Below are positions 6,623 through 17,548 of a DNA stretch of 64,000 bases, one piece after another; positions within the stretch are counted from its first letter, which is position 1; every line of letters begins with the position of its first letter. The notes beneath the pieces were generated by a model, which had not been told where the DNA came from, did not search any database, and worked only from the letters and a program-made list of their open reading frames with translations. Source of the stretch: Aeromicrobium flavum (GTDB lineage Bacteria > Actinomycetota > Actinomycetes > Propionibacteriales > Nocardioidaceae); the NCBI RefSeq assembly GCF_007992115.1, contig NZ_BJZQ01000003.1, positions 1 through 64,000 on the forward strand. The letters run 5' to 3'. Made by a program: the position numbers and the translations under genes.

Positions 6623-9151
6623 GTGGCTTCACGACTGGTCGACCTGCTCCCGGCGGAGCCGACCGAGGACGTCGACGCCGTCCACGAGGCGATCATGCAG
6701 TGGGTCGACGACCGTGGCCTGACGCTCTACCCCGCCCAGGACGAGGCGATCCTCGAGTGTGTCTCGGGCTCGAACGTCGTGCTCGCGACGCCCACCGGCT
6801 CGGGCAAGAGCCTGGTGGCCACCGCCGCGATGGGAGCCACGCTCGCCCGCGGCGGGTGCAGCGTCTACACCGCGCCGATCAAGGCGCTCGTCAGCGAGAA
6901 GTTCTTCGACCTGTGCGAGATCTTCGGGGCCGAGAACGTCGGCATGGTCACGGGCGACGCGGCGGTCAACGCCGACGCCCCGATCATCGCCGCGACCGCC
7001 GAGATCCTGGCCAACATGGCGCTCCGCGAGGGGGCCGCCGCCGACATCGCCACCGTCGTCATGGACGAGTTCCACTACTACGCCGACCCGGACCGGGGCT
7101 GGGCCTGGCAGGTGCCGCTGATCGAGCTGCCCCGCGCCCAGTTCCTGCTCATGTCGGCCACGCTCGGCGACACCTCGCGGCTCGAGGCCGACCTCGCCCG
7201 CCGCACGGGCCGCGAGACCGTCGCCGTCACCTCGGTCGAGCGGCCCGTGCCGCTGGTCAGCGAGTACGTGACGACCCCGGTCCACGAGACGCTCGAGCAG
7301 CTCGTCGAGACGCACCAGACGCCCGTCTACGTCGTCCACTTCTCGCAGGCGGCGGCGCTCGAGCGGGCGCAGGCGCTGACCAGCGCCAAGGTCGCCACCC
7401 GCGCCGAGCGCGACGCGATCGCCGAGGCGCTGGGCGACTTCCGCTTCACGTCCGCGTTCGGCAAGACCCTGTCGCGGCTGATCCGGATGGGCATCGGCGT
7501 CCACCACGCCGGCATGCTGCCGCGGTACCGCCGCCTCGTCGAGACGCTCACCCAGCAGGGCCTGCTGAAGGTCGTGTGCGGCACCGACACGCTCGGCGTC
7601 GGCATCAACGTGCCGATCCGCACGGTGCTGTTCAGCGGCCTGTCGAAGTACGACGGCGTCCGGCAGCGGCACCTGCAGGTCCGTGAGTTCCAGCAGATCG
7701 CCGGTCGCGCGGGCCGCGCCGGGTTCGACACGGTGGGCCACGTCGTCGTGCAGGCCCCCGACCACGAGGTCGAGAACGCCCGCCTCGTGCGCAAGGCCGG
7801 GGACGACCCCAAGAAGCTCAAGCGGATCCAGCGCAAGAAGCCGCCCGAGGGCTTCGTCTCGTGGGGGCACGGCACCTTCGAGCGACTGGTGAACGGCACC
7901 CCCGAGGCGCTCGTGTCACGGATGCGGGTGAGCCACGCGATGGTGCTCGACGTCATCACCCGTCCCGGCGACGCCCGGGCCGCGCTGGAGCACCTGATCC
8001 GCGAGAGCGGCGAGACGGAGGAGTCGCAGGAGCGGCTGCTCGAGCAGGTCGGCCACATCGTCGAGGCGCTCGTCGCCGGCGAGGTCGTCGAGCAGATCAA
8101 CCCGCCCGACGCGCAGGGCCGCACCCTGCGCCTGACCGTCGACCTGCAGGCGAACTTCGCCCTCAACCAGCCGCTGTCGCCGTTCGCGGTGGCCGCGTTC
8201 GACCTGCTCGACCGCGAGTCGGAGACCTACGCGCTCGACGTGGTCTCGGTCGTCGAGGCGACGCTCGACGACCCGCGCCCGATCATCAGCGCCCAGCGGT
8301 TCCGGGCCCGGGGCGAAGCCGTGGCCGAGATGAAGATGGACGGGATCGAGTACGACGAGCGCATGGAGCTGCTCGAGGACGTCGAGCACCCCAAGCCGCT
8401 CGAGGAGCTGCTGACCGCGGCCTACGAGATGTACCGCAACGGGCACCCGTGGGTCGCCGACCACGAGCTGCGGCCCAAGTCGGTCGTGCGCGAGATGTGG
8501 GAGCGCGCCATGACGTTCTCCGAGCTCGTCTCGGACTACCAGCTCGCACGCTCCGAGGGCATGGTCCTGCGGTACCTGTCGGACGTCTACAAGACGCTCG
8601 TCCGCACGGTGCCGCAGGCGGTGCGCAACGACGAGCTGACCGACCTCACCGAGTGGCTCGGCGAGCTGGTGCGCCAGACCGACTCGAGCCTGCTCGACGA
8701 GTGGGAGGAGCTGATCGCGCCCGGGCAGGACCCCGCCGAGGTCCGCGCCCAGTCGACCGGCGCCGACACGCCGCGTCCGCTCACCGCCAACGCGCGGGCG
8801 TTCCGCGTGCTGGTGCGCAACGCGATGTTCCGCCGGGTCGAGCTGGCCGCCTTCGGCCGGTGGACCGCCCTGGGTGAGCTCGACGCCGAGTCGGGCTGGG
8901 ACGCCGCCGCGTGGCGTGAGGCGATCGCCGAGTACCGCGAGGAGTACGACGAGCTCGGCACGGGCCCGGCGTCGCGCGGTCCGGACCTGTTCATGGTCGA
9001 GGACGACACGGTGCGCGTGTGGACGGTCCGCCAGGTCTTCGACGACCCCGAGAAGGACCGCGACTGGGGCATCGCGGCCGAGGTCGACCTCGACGCGTCC
9101 GACGAGGCCGGCGAGCCGGTCGTCCGGGTCCTCGACGTCGGCCCGCGCTGA
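6623..9151 (+). CDS. DEAD/DEAH-box (Ski2-like) helicase with DUF3516
   Basis: Large ATP-dependent RNA/DNA helicase, 842 aa. Walker A is ATPTGSGKS at 55-63, motif II is DEFH at 148-151, motif III is LMSATL, and motif VI is QQIAGRAGRAG starting at 357, so both RecA-like domains are complete. The C-terminal half matches the actinobacterial DUF3516 region. Substrate and role are unknown; RNA processing or decay is inferred from similarity to Ski2/HelY proteins. The GTG start sits 6 nt after TAGGCT (6611-6616), suggesting leaderless expression. It stands between dacB and the zincin/tilS pair. Confidence 0.88.
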   Translation: MASRLVDLLPAEPTEDVDAVHEAIMQWVDDRGLTLYPAQDEAILECVSGSNVVLATPTGSGKSLVATAAMGATLARGGCSVYTAPIKALVSEKFFDLCEIFGAENVGMVTGDAAVNADAPIIAATAEILANMALREGAAADIATVVMDEFHYYADPDRGWAWQVPLIELPRAQFLLMSATLGDTSRLEADLARRTGRETVAVTSVERPVPLVSEYVTTPVHETLEQLVETHQTPVYVVHFSQAAALERAQALTSAKVATRAERDAIAEALGDFRFTSAFGKTLSRLIRMGIGVHHAGMLPRYRRLVETLTQQGLLKVVCGTDTLGVGINVPIRTVLFSGLSKYDGVRQRHLQVREFQQIAGRAGRAGFDTVGHVVVQAPDHEVENARLVRKAGDDPKKLKRIQRKKPPEGFVSWGHGTFERLVNGTPEALVSRMRVSHAMVLDVITRPGDARAALEHLIRESGETEESQERLLEQVGHIVEALVAGEVVEQINPPDAQGRTLRLTVDLQANFALNQPLSPFAVAAFDLLDRESETYALDVVSVVEATLDDPRPIISAQRFRARGEAVAEMKMDGIEYDERMELLEDVEHPKPLEELLTAAYEMYRNGHPWVADHELRPKSVVREMWERAMTFSELVSDYQLARSEGMVLRYLSDVYKTLVRTVPQAVRNDELTDLTEWLGELVRQTDSSLLDEWEELIAPGQDPAEVRAQSTGADTPRPLTANARAFRVLVRNAMFRRVELAAFGRWTALGELDAESGWDAAAWREAIAEYREEYDELGTGPASRGPDLFMVEDDTVRVWTVRQVFDDPEKDRDWGIAAEVDLDASDEAGEPVVRVLDVGPR

Positions 9152-9176
9152 GGCCCGAGGCCGTAGGTTGGACGCC

Positions 9177-10217
9177 ATGATCGACTGGAACGTCGCGCAG
9201 GCCACGGCTCGACGCCTCATGCGCCCGGGCCCCGAGATGAGCCAGGCCGAGGTCGGCGAGGTCGTCGCCGAGCTGCGCGAGGCGTCCCTCGTCGCCGAGG
9301 GTCCCGTGCGCGAGTTCACCGGGCTCGTTCCCCGGTACCCGACGCCGGTCCTCGTCGTCGACCGGCCGCGCTGGGCCGATGCCAACCTCCAGGCGTTCAG
9401 CCTGCTGATGGCGCCGCTCGACGAGAAGCTCGCGGCCGCCGGCAAGCTGCCCACCGGCCTGCCCCGGGCGATCGGCGGGCGCGTCACCGGCGCGGAGCTC
9501 GGCGCGATCGTGGCGTTCCTCGGCGGCAAGGTGCTGGGCCAGTTCGACCCCTTCGCGGAGGGCGAGCACGGTCCCGGACGGCTGCTGCTCGTCGCGCCGA
9601 ACATCGTCCACGTCGAGCGCGAGCTGGACGTCGACCCCACCGACTTCCGCCGCTGGGTGTGCCTGCACGAGGAGACCCACCGCGCCCAGTTCACGGCGGT
9701 GCCGTGGATGCGCGACCACATGATGGGCAAGGTCGACGAGCTGATGGACGCCACCGACGTCGGCGGCGGCGCCATGACCGAGATGGTCTCGGACGCGCTG
9801 CCGGAGCTGGTCCGCATCGTCCGCGGCGAGTCGGACAAGTCGCTGTCCGACCTGTTCCAGAACGAGCAGCAGCGCGCCGTGGTCGATGGGCTCACCGGCC
9901 TGATGTCGCTCCTGGAGGGGCATGCCGACGTCGTCATGGACGACATCGGCCCGGAGGTCGTGCCGAGCGTGGCCGAGATCCGCCGCAAGTTCACCAAGCG
10001 CCGGGGCGCCGGCTCCGCGCTGTCGAAGGTGGTGCGCCGACTGCTGGGCTACGAGGCGAAGATGCGCCAGTACAGCGACGGCGCGGCGTTCGTCCGGGCC
10101 GTCACCGACCAGGTCGGCAAGGACGGCTTCGACGCCGTGTGGGCCGAGCCCGCGCACCTGCCCACCCGCGCCGAGATCATCGACCCGAAGTCCTGGGTCT
10201 CCCGCGTCCACGGCTGA
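9177..10217 (+). CDS. Zinc-dependent metalloprotease-like protein (DUF2342; F420-biosynthesis-associated family)
   Basis: A 346-aa zincin-type protein with HEETH at residues 164-168, matching the HExxH zinc motif. It belongs to the actinobacterial family often annotated as 'coenzyme F420 biosynthesis-associated'. That link is by genome association, and the true substrate is unknown. ATG 9177 follows TAGGTT (9164-9169) by 7 nt. The frame is open upstream, but those codons belong to the helicase region. The stop overlaps the tilS start by one base (TGATG), so the two genes are probably translationally coupled, an order conserved in actinobacteria. Confidence 0.85.
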   Translation: MIDWNVAQATARRLMRPGPEMSQAEVGEVVAELREASLVAEGPVREFTGLVPRYPTPVLVVDRPRWADANLQAFSLLMAPLDEKLAAAGKLPTGLPRAIGGRVTGAELGAIVAFLGGKVLGQFDPFAEGEHGPGRLLLVAPNIVHVERELDVDPTDFRRWVCLHEETHRAQFTAVPWMRDHMMGKVDELMDATDVGGGAMTEMVSDALPELVRIVRGESDKSLSDLFQNEQQRAVVDGLTGLMSLLEGHADVVMDDIGPEVVPSVAEIRRKFTKRRGAGSALSKVVRRLLGYEAKMRQYSDGAAFVRAVTDQVGKDGFDAVWAEPAHLPTRAEIIDPKSWVSRVHG

Positions 10218-11167
10218 TGGCCCGGCTCGACCCGTTCGTCGCGCGGGCCCGGAACCTGGTCGAGCCCCACCTCGTGCCCGGGGCGGTGGTCGCGGTGTCC
10301 GGCGGGGCCGACTCCCTCGCACTGGCTGCGGTCGTCGCCTTCTTCGTGCGCCGCCGCGAACTGGAGGCCCGGGCCGTCGTCGTCGACCACGGGCTCCAGC
10401 CCGGCTCGGCTGAAGTCGCCGCCCGGGCCGTGGAGCAGTGTGCAGGTCTCGGCCTGCCGGCCTCGGTACGGCGGGTCGAGGTGCGCGACGTCGGCACCGG
10501 CCCGGAGGACGCCGCCCGGGCCGCCCGTTACCTCGCCCTGCACGACGAGGCCGGGAACGCGCCGATCCTGCTCGCCCACACCCTCGACGACCAGGCCGAG
10601 ACGGTCCTGCTGGGCCTCGGTCGCGGCTCCGGGCCGCGCGCGATCCAGGGCATGCGCGCGGTCAACGGACACCTGCGTCGCCCCTTCCTGACCCTGCGAC
10701 GTGCCGACACCGAGCGGATCTGCGCCCTGCACGACCTCGACTGGTGGGACGACCCCCACAACGAGGACCCCGCCTACCGCCGCGTGCGGGTCCGCTGCGA
10801 GTTGCTGCCCCTCATGGAGGACGTGCTCGGCGGGGGAGTGGCCGAGGCATTGGCGCGCACCGCCGACCTCGTCCGGATGGATGCCGACGCGGTCGACGGC
10901 CTTGCGATCCGCGCAATGCCGACCTCGGGTGGGATCGAGGACCTGTGGACCTTCGCCGACCTCGACACCCCGGTGCGGCTGCGCATCTGGCGCCGTCTCG
11001 CGATCGACGCCGGCGCCTCGCCCGGCGAGCTGTCGCACGCGCACACCCTCGCCCTCGACGGTCTGCTGCAGGCGCGCGGCGGCACCCGGATCGAGCTCCC
11101 CGGTCACGTGACGGCCGTCCGCGAGGGCGACCGCGTGCGCTTCGAGCCGCAGACGCGAGATGTGTAG
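10217..11167 (+). CDS. tilS: tRNA(Ile)-lysidine synthetase
   Basis: Modifies C34 of the CAU-anticodon tRNA-Ile to lysidine so that it reads AUA. The 316-aa product has the N-type ATP pyrophosphatase PP-loop SGGADS at residues 28-33 and the downstream LAHTLDDQAETVLLGL and RRPFLTLRR motifs. It is shorter than E. coli TilS because it lacks the C-terminal domains, as is usual in actinobacteria. The start overlaps the upstream stop (TGATG). The stop codon lies inside one arm of the inverted repeat at 11156-11217. Confidence 0.93.
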   Translation: MARLDPFVARARNLVEPHLVPGAVVAVSGGADSLALAAVVAFFVRRRELEARAVVVDHGLQPGSAEVAARAVEQCAGLGLPASVRRVEVRDVGTGPEDAARAARYLALHDEAGNAPILLAHTLDDQAETVLLGLGRGSGPRAIQGMRAVNGHLRRPFLTLRRADTERICALHDLDWWDDPHNEDPAYRRVRVRCELLPLMEDVLGGGVAEALARTADLVRMDADAVDGLAIRAMPTSGGIEDLWTFADLDTPVRLRIWRRLAIDAGASPGELSHAHTLALDGLLQARGGTRIELPGHVTAVREGDRVRFEPQTRDV

Positions 11168-11217
11168 CGCTGCGTACCGAATTCGTGCCGAAACGGACCG
11201 CTTCGCTACACATCTCG
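11156..11217. repeat. Inverted repeat spanning the tilS stop codon
   Basis: Two perfect 14-base arms, CGAGATGTGTAGCG at 11156-11169 and CGCTACACATCTCG at 11204-11217, are separated by 34 nt. The left arm contains the tilS stop codon. Total length, 62 nt, is close to the 63-nt family A elements, but the arm sequence is unrelated. It may act as a terminator or mRNA stabiliser between tilS and hpt. Confidence 0.6.
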
Positions 11218-11293
11218 AGCGGCGGCGCCGCTGGACCTTGGTGATTCGCGACCGGCTGGCGTGCGAAAGGTCGCTCTGTGGCACGCTGGCACC

Positions 11294-11848
11294 GTGGACA
11301 CCGAGCGCGTTGAAGCCGACCTCGACCTGACCAAGACGCTCTTCACGGAGGAGCAGATCCAGACCCGGATCGCCGAGATGGCACGCCGGATCGAGGCTGA
11401 CTACGAGGGGCGCGACCTGCTGCTCGTGGGCGTGCTGAAGGGCGCGGTCATGGTGATGGCCGACCTCTCGCGCGAGCTCGACCGTCACGTCGAGATCGAC
11501 TGGATGGCGGTCTCCTCCTACGCAGGCACCAAGTCCTCCGGTGTGGTGCGCATCCTCAAGGACCTCGACACCGACCTCGACGGCCGCCACGTGCTGATCG
11601 TCGAAGACATCATCGACACGGGCCTGACCCTGTCGTGGCTGGTGGCGAACCTGCAGTCGCGCGGACCGGCGTCGGTCGAGATCGCCACGCTGCTGCGCAA
11701 GCCCGAGGCCCTCGAGATGCCCGTCGACGTCAAGTACGTCGGCTTCGACATCCCCAACGCGTTCGTCATCGGGTACGGCCTGGACTTCGACGAGAAGTAC
11801 CGCAATTTGCGCAGTATCGGCACACTGGCCGAGCACATGTACTCCTGA
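11294..11848 (+). CDS. hpt: Hypoxanthine phosphoribosyltransferase
   Basis: Purine salvage enzyme converting hypoxanthine (and usually guanine) with PRPP to IMP/GMP. The 184-aa product has the PRPP-binding loop VEDIIDTG at residues 103-110 and the MAVSSYAGT flexible-loop region. I chose GTG 11294, which lies 6 nt after CACGCT and gives the normal family length; an upstream in-frame ATG at 11261 would add 11 residues. It sits between tilS and ftsH, the conserved order in many Gram-positive bacteria. Confidence 0.93.
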   Translation: MDTERVEADLDLTKTLFTEEQIQTRIAEMARRIEADYEGRDLLLVGVLKGAVMVMADLSRELDRHVEIDWMAVSSYAGTKSSGVVRILKDLDTDLDGRHVLIVEDIIDTGLTLSWLVANLQSRGPASVEIATLLRKPEALEMPVDVKYVGFDIPNAFVIGYGLDFDEKYRNLRSIGTLAEHMYS

Positions 11849-11899
11849 GCCCAGGCACCGAACCGGACGGAACCCCACCTGCATGAACGACGAGGCGGC

Positions 11900-13909
<2,010 letters not shown>

Positions 13910-13916
13910 GAGCACC

Positions 13917-14480
13917 GTGGCCGTCGACCAACCCCGTGCCGAGGCAGCCGTCCGCGAGCTGCTCGCGGCGATCGGCGAGGACCCCGACCGCGACGGTCTG
14001 CTCGACACGCCGGCACGCGTCGCCCGGTCGTACGCCGAGCTGCTCGGCGGGTACGACCAGGACGCGCGCGAGGTGCTGTCGGCCGTGTTCGAGGTCGGTC
14101 ACCGCGAGCTCGTGCTGGTGCGCGACATCGAGGTCTGGAGCATGTGCGAACACCACATGGTGCCGTTCTTCGGCGTCGCCCACATCGGGTACATCCCTGG
14201 GGAGACCGGGCACGTCACGGGCCTGTCGAAGCTGGCCCGGCTCGTCGACGTGTACGCGCGCCGGCTGCAGGTCCAGGAGCGCCTCACGACCCAGGTCGCC
14301 GAGGCGATGGTCGAGGTCCTCGAGCCCCGCGGCGTCATCGTGGTGATCGAGGCCGAGCACCTGTGCATGACGATGCGCGGCGTCGCGAAGGCCGGCGCCC
14401 GCACCATCACCAGCGCCGTTCGCGGCCAGCTGCTCGACCCGGCCACGCGTGCCGAGGCGATGCAGCTCATCAGCAAGTGA
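13917..14480 (+). CDS. folE: GTP cyclohydrolase I
   Basis: First step of tetrahydrofolate synthesis, converting GTP to 7,8-dihydroneopterin triphosphate. The 187-aa product carries the zinc/active-site motif [11 protein letters not shown] (Cys77, His79, His80) and the C-terminal LCMTMRGV with the second Cys. The GTG start is preceded by AGGAG. It begins 7 nt after ftsH, so it is likely cotranscribed, and it opens a run folE-folP-NTF2-folB-folK. Length equals the type I family. Confidence 0.95.
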   Translation: MAVDQPRAEAAVRELLAAIGEDPDRDGLLDTPARVARSYAELLGGYDQDAREVLSAVFEVGHRELVLVRDIEVWSMCEHHMVPFFGVAHIGYIPGETGHVTGLSKLARLVDVYARRLQVQERLTTQVAEAMVEVLEPRGVIVVIEAEHLCMTMRGVAKAGARTITSAVRGQLLDPATRAEAMQLISK

Positions 14481-14496
14481 CCCCGTAGGACACCCG

Positions 14497-15348
14497 ATGG
14501 TGACGCTCCCGCTGCCCGACCTGGCGCAGGACCGCTGCGTCGTCATGGGGGTCGTCAACGTCACCCCCGACTCGTTCTCGGACGGGGGATGCTGGTTCGA
14601 CCCCGGCGCCGCCGCCGAGCACGGGCTCGAGCTGGTGCGCCGCGGCGCCGACCTCGTCGACGTCGGCGGCGAGTCCACCCGCCCGGGAGCCCTGCCCGTC
14701 GATCGTGCCGAGGAGCTGCGCCGGGTGGTGCCGGTGGTGCGCCGGCTCGCCGACGCGGGCGTCCCGGTGTCGGTCGACACGATGTGGGCCGAGACGGCCG
14801 AGCAGGCGCTCGACGCCGGCGCCGTGATCGTCAACGACGTCTCGGGCGGCCGTGCCGACCCGCGCATGGTGCCGCTCGTGGCCGCCGCCGAGGTGCCGTT
14901 CGTCGTCATGCACTGGCGGGGGCACTCCGACCGGATGCAGCAGCACACGGACTACACCGACGTGGTCGACGACGTCGTCTCCGAGCTGCGGGCGCAGGTG
15001 ACGGCGGTGTGCGAGGCGGGGGTCGATCCGGCACGCGTCGTCGTCGACCCCGGACTGGGCTTCAGCAAGACCGGCGACCAGAACTGGACGCTGCTGGGCC
15101 ACCTCGACCGCTTCGCCGCGCTCGGCCACCCGCTGCTGGTCGCCGCGAGTCGCAAGGGATTCCTCGGGTCGCTGCTGGCCGACGAGGCCGGTCCGCGGCC
15201 GGTCGACGAGCGCGAGGACGCCACGGCGGCCATCAGCATGCTCTCGGCGCTGGCGGGCGCGTGGGGCGTGCGGGTGCACGACCCCCGTCGCAGCGCCGAC
15301 GCCGTCCGCGTCGCCGCCCGCGTCCGCGCGGAGGCGGCCGGTGGCTGA
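14497..15348 (+). CDS. folP: Dihydropteroate synthase
   Basis: Condenses p-aminobenzoate with 6-hydroxymethyl-7,8-dihydropterin diphosphate; the sulfonamide target. The 283-aa TIM-barrel protein has the pterin/phosphate signatures MGVVNVTPDSFSDGG, GGESTRPG and DPGLGFSKT, plus the late SRKGFL motif. ATG 14497 gives the usual short N-terminus; an earlier in-frame ATG lies inside folE. The 3' end overlaps the next gene by 8 nt. Confidence 0.95.
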   Translation: MVTLPLPDLAQDRCVVMGVVNVTPDSFSDGGCWFDPGAAAEHGLELVRRGADLVDVGGESTRPGALPVDRAEELRRVVPVVRRLADAGVPVSVDTMWAETAEQALDAGAVIVNDVSGGRADPRMVPLVAAAEVPFVVMHWRGHSDRMQQHTDYTDVVDDVVSELRAQVTAVCEAGVDPARVVVDPGLGFSKTGDQNWTLLGHLDRFAALGHPLLVAASRKGFLGSLLADEAGPRPVDEREDATAAISMLSALAGAWGVRVHDPRRSADAVRVAARVRAEAAGG

Positions 15349-15751
15349 CGTCCTGGCCGCGCACCGCGCCTTCTACGATGCGATCGAGACCGGCGACGTC
15401 GACCTGATGTCGTCGCTGTGGGTCGACGACATCGCCACCACGTGCGTCCACCCGGGCGCTCCGCCGCTCAAGGGCACCGGGCCGATCCTGCGCTCGTGGA
15501 CCGTCCTGATGGCCGGCGTCGGGTACATCCAGTTCTTCCTGACCGACCTCGAGGTCACGCTGCTGCCCGCGCAGGACCCCACCACGGCGGTCATCGTGTG
15601 CACCGAGAACATCCTGTCCGACGCGGGCTCGGTCGAGTCGTTCAGCGGTGGCCGCGCGGTCGCCACGAGCATCCTCGTCCGCGATGCGGGACGATGGCGG
15701 TTCTGGGCGCGGCACGCGTCGCCCCTGATCGATCCTGAGGGGGACACGTGA
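15341..15751 (+). CDS. NTF2/SnoaL-like protein within the folate operon
   Basis: A 136-aa protein of the nuclear-transport-factor-2-like fold: an AAHRAFYDAIETGDVDLMSSLW helix, a CVHPG turn, then strands ending in WRFWARHASP. The fold is used both by small enzymes and by binding proteins, and no catalytic residues can be assigned. It overlaps folP by 8 nt and folB by 4 nt (GTGA), so it is firmly inside the folate operon. The early His-Pro-Gly after 'TTCV' is typical of the family. A folate-related role is inference from position only. Confidence 0.75.
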   Translation: MADVLAAHRAFYDAIETGDVDLMSSLWVDDIATTCVHPGAPPLKGTGPILRSWTVLMAGVGYIQFFLTDLEVTLLPAQDPTTAVIVCTENILSDAGSVESFSGGRAVATSILVRDAGRWRFWARHASPLIDPEGDT

Positions 15752-16125
15752 GCGAGCGCCATGCGGGCGACCGGATCGAGTTGAGGGGCCTGTCGGCGAT
15801 CGGCCATCACGGCGTTTTCGACCACGAGCGCAGGGACGGCCAGACGTTCGTCGTCGACCTCGTCCTGTCGGTCGACCTCGAGCCGGCGGCCACCTCGGGC
15901 GACCTCACCCGGACCGTGCACTACGGCGAACTCGCCGAGCAGGTCCACGCGATCATCACGGGGGAGCCGGTCGATCTCATCGAGACGTTGGCGCTCCGTA
16001 TAGTGAGCGTATGTCTGGGCCATGAGCCCGTCCGCTGGGTCAGCGTGACGGTGCACAAGCCCGAGGCGCCGATCGAGGTGGCGTTCACTGACGTCACCGT
16101 GACGATGGAGCGGAGCAAGCTGTGA
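15748..16125 (+). CDS. folB: Dihydroneopterin aldolase
   Basis: Converts 7,8-dihydroneopterin to 6-hydroxymethyl-7,8-dihydropterin. The 125-aa product has the conserved GLSAIGHHGVFDHE start, HYGELAEQV, PVDLIETLALRI with the active-site Glu, and the C-terminal VHKPEAPI that ends in the family's KP motif. The GTG start overlaps the upstream stop (GTGA), and its own stop overlaps the folK start the same way. Length is normal for a single-domain FolB. Confidence 0.94.
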   Translation: MSERHAGDRIELRGLSAIGHHGVFDHERRDGQTFVVDLVLSVDLEPAATSGDLTRTVHYGELAEQVHAIITGEPVDLIETLALRIVSVCLGHEPVRWVSVTVHKPEAPIEVAFTDVTVTMERSKL

Positions 16126-16685
16126 CCGAAGCACCCACGCCGTACGAGCTCGATGCCGACACGATGACCGGGGGAATGCGTCCCATTCGCCAAGCCGTCC
16201 TGTCGATCGGCTCCAACCTCGGCGATCGTGCCGGCCGCCTGCAGGGCGCCGTGTCCGCCCTGGAGGACACCCCCGAGGTCACCGTCGTGGCCATCTCGTC
16301 GGTCTACGAGACCGAGCCCGTCGGCGCCCCCGAGGGCTCCGGTCCGTTCCTGAACGCCGTCGTCCTGATCGACACCACCTTGACCGTCCACACGCTGCTC
16401 GACCGCGCCCTGGCGATCGAGGACGCGTTCGAGCGTGAGCGCAGCGAGCCCGGTGCCCCGCGCACCCTCGACGTCGACATCATCGTCGTCGGCGACCGCG
16501 TCGCCCACGACGACTCCCTGACGCTGCCGCACCCGCGCGCCCACGAGCGCGCGTTCGTCCTCGTGCCGTGGCTCGAGATCGACCCTGAGGGCGAGATCCC
16601 CGGACACGGCTTCGTCGCCGACCTCGTCTCGGGCGTCGACGCCTCGGGCGTCACCAAGCGCGAGGACGTCGAGATCTTCCTGTGA
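16122..16685 (+). CDS. folK: 2-amino-4-hydroxy-6-hydroxymethyldihydropteridine diphosphokinase
   Basis: Pyrophosphorylates 6-hydroxymethyl-dihydropterin using ATP, supplying the FolP substrate. The 187-aa product has the LSIGSNLGDR motif near residue 28, VYETEPVG, GPFLNAVV, and the signature RTLDVDIIVVGD with Mg-binding Asp residues, then LPHPRAHERAFVLVPW. A non-conserved leader of about 25 residues precedes the core; an internal ATG around residue 15 is an alternative start, but the GTGA overlap with folB favours the longer form. Confidence 0.94.
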   Translation: MTEAPTPYELDADTMTGGMRPIRQAVLSIGSNLGDRAGRLQGAVSALEDTPEVTVVAISSVYETEPVGAPEGSGPFLNAVVLIDTTLTVHTLLDRALAIEDAFERERSEPGAPRTLDVDIIVVGDRVAHDDSLTLPHPRAHERAFVLVPWLEIDPEGEIPGHGFVADLVSGVDASGVTKREDVEIFL

Positions 16686-16692
16686 CCGACCG

Positions 16693-17187
16693 ATGAGGAA
16701 GGTCCGGCGCAGTACGCCGCTCTACGTCGCGGGCCTCGTCGCGTCGGGCCTGGTCGTCGGTCGGCTGCTGCCGCCGCTCACGGTGCGGCTCGACGGCACG
16801 TCGCCGCCGGTCCCGGGCTGGGCGGCCGCCATCGTCCTGCTGTGTGGCGCCATCGCCGTCGGCGCCCTCGCGTGGGGCACCTGGCAGAACCTCCACCGCG
16901 ACAAGCGCGTGTACTCCGCCGAGCACGCGATCCGGATCCTCGCGCTGGCCAAGGCGGCCGTCCTCGTGGGCGGCGTCTTCACCGGTGGCTACGCGGGCTA
17001 CGCGCTGGCCTACCTCGGCTCGTCCACCGAGCTGGGCGAGTTGCGGCTGTGGCGCTCGGCCGCCGCGGCCGGCGCCGCGCTGCTGCTGCTGATCGCCGCG
17101 CTGGTGCTGGAGTGGACGTGCCGGCTGCCCTCGGACGACGACGAGGAGAAGTCGGCCCCCTCCGACGCCGATCCGTCGCCCGCCTGA
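16693..17187 (+). CDS. DUF3180 membrane protein
   Basis: A 164-aa protein with four predicted membrane segments (about residues 8-25, 41-61, 80-105 and 115-135) and an acidic, Pro/Ser-rich tail. It matches the actinobacterial DUF3180 family, which almost always follows folK. Its function is unknown. The start is 8 nt after the folK stop, so it probably belongs to the folate transcript. Confidence 0.83.
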   Translation: MRKVRRSTPLYVAGLVASGLVVGRLLPPLTVRLDGTSPPVPGWAAAIVLLCGAIAVGALAWGTWQNLHRDKRVYSAEHAIRILALAKAAVLVGGVFTGGYAGYALAYLGSSTELGELRLWRSAAAAGAALLLLIAALVLEWTCRLPSDDDEEKSAPSDADPSPA

Positions 17188-17208
17188 AACGGCTGTCCAC
17201 ATGCTCCC

Positions 17209-17226
17209 CGCCCACTCTGGTGGGCG
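17209..17226. terminator. Short GC hairpin after the folate operon
   Basis: CGCCCAC at 17209-17215 pairs with GTGGGCG at 17220-17226 around a TCTG loop. No T-run follows. It is the only hairpin in the gap behind DUF3180, so it is a plausible weak terminator. Confidence 0.4.
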
Positions 17227-17272
17227 TCGGTGAGGTCTGGCATCGTCGTCCTCCAGTCGTCATGATGGGGGA

Positions 17273-17545
17273 GTGATCGAGTTGAACGAACCGCAGGTGT
17301 GGACGCTGATCGGGGTCTTCGCGGCGTCGACGTTCGCGCTGATGGGCGTGGTGACCGGCACGTTCACGCGTGTCCTGCGCGCCGAGATCGGCGGGGTGAA
17401 CGCGCGCATCGACGGGCTGCGCGGCGAGATGGCCGCCCGCTTCGAACGGGTGGACGAGCAGTTCCGACGGGTCGACGACCGGCTCGACCACCTGGATCGC
17501 GACGTCCAGGCGGTTGCGCGCAAGGTGTTCGACCGGCCGGAGTGA
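17273..17545 (+). CDS. Small membrane-anchored coiled-coil protein
   Basis: A 90-aa protein with one N-terminal membrane segment (about residues 8-30). A charged, heptad-like helix follows (ERVDEQFRRVDDRLDHLDRD), predicted to form a coiled coil in the cytoplasm. I do not recognise the family; similar short TM-plus-coil proteins are common in actinobacteria and may scaffold membrane complexes. GTG 17273 lies 6 nt after CATGAT, the leaderless geometry seen elsewhere here. The stop is 3 nt from the convergent glycosyltransferase stop. Confidence 0.65.
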   Translation: MIELNEPQVWTLIGVFAASTFALMGVVTGTFTRVLRAEIGGVNARIDGLRGEMAARFERVDEQFRRVDDRLDHLDRDVQAVARKVFDRPE

Positions 17546-17548
17546 GCG

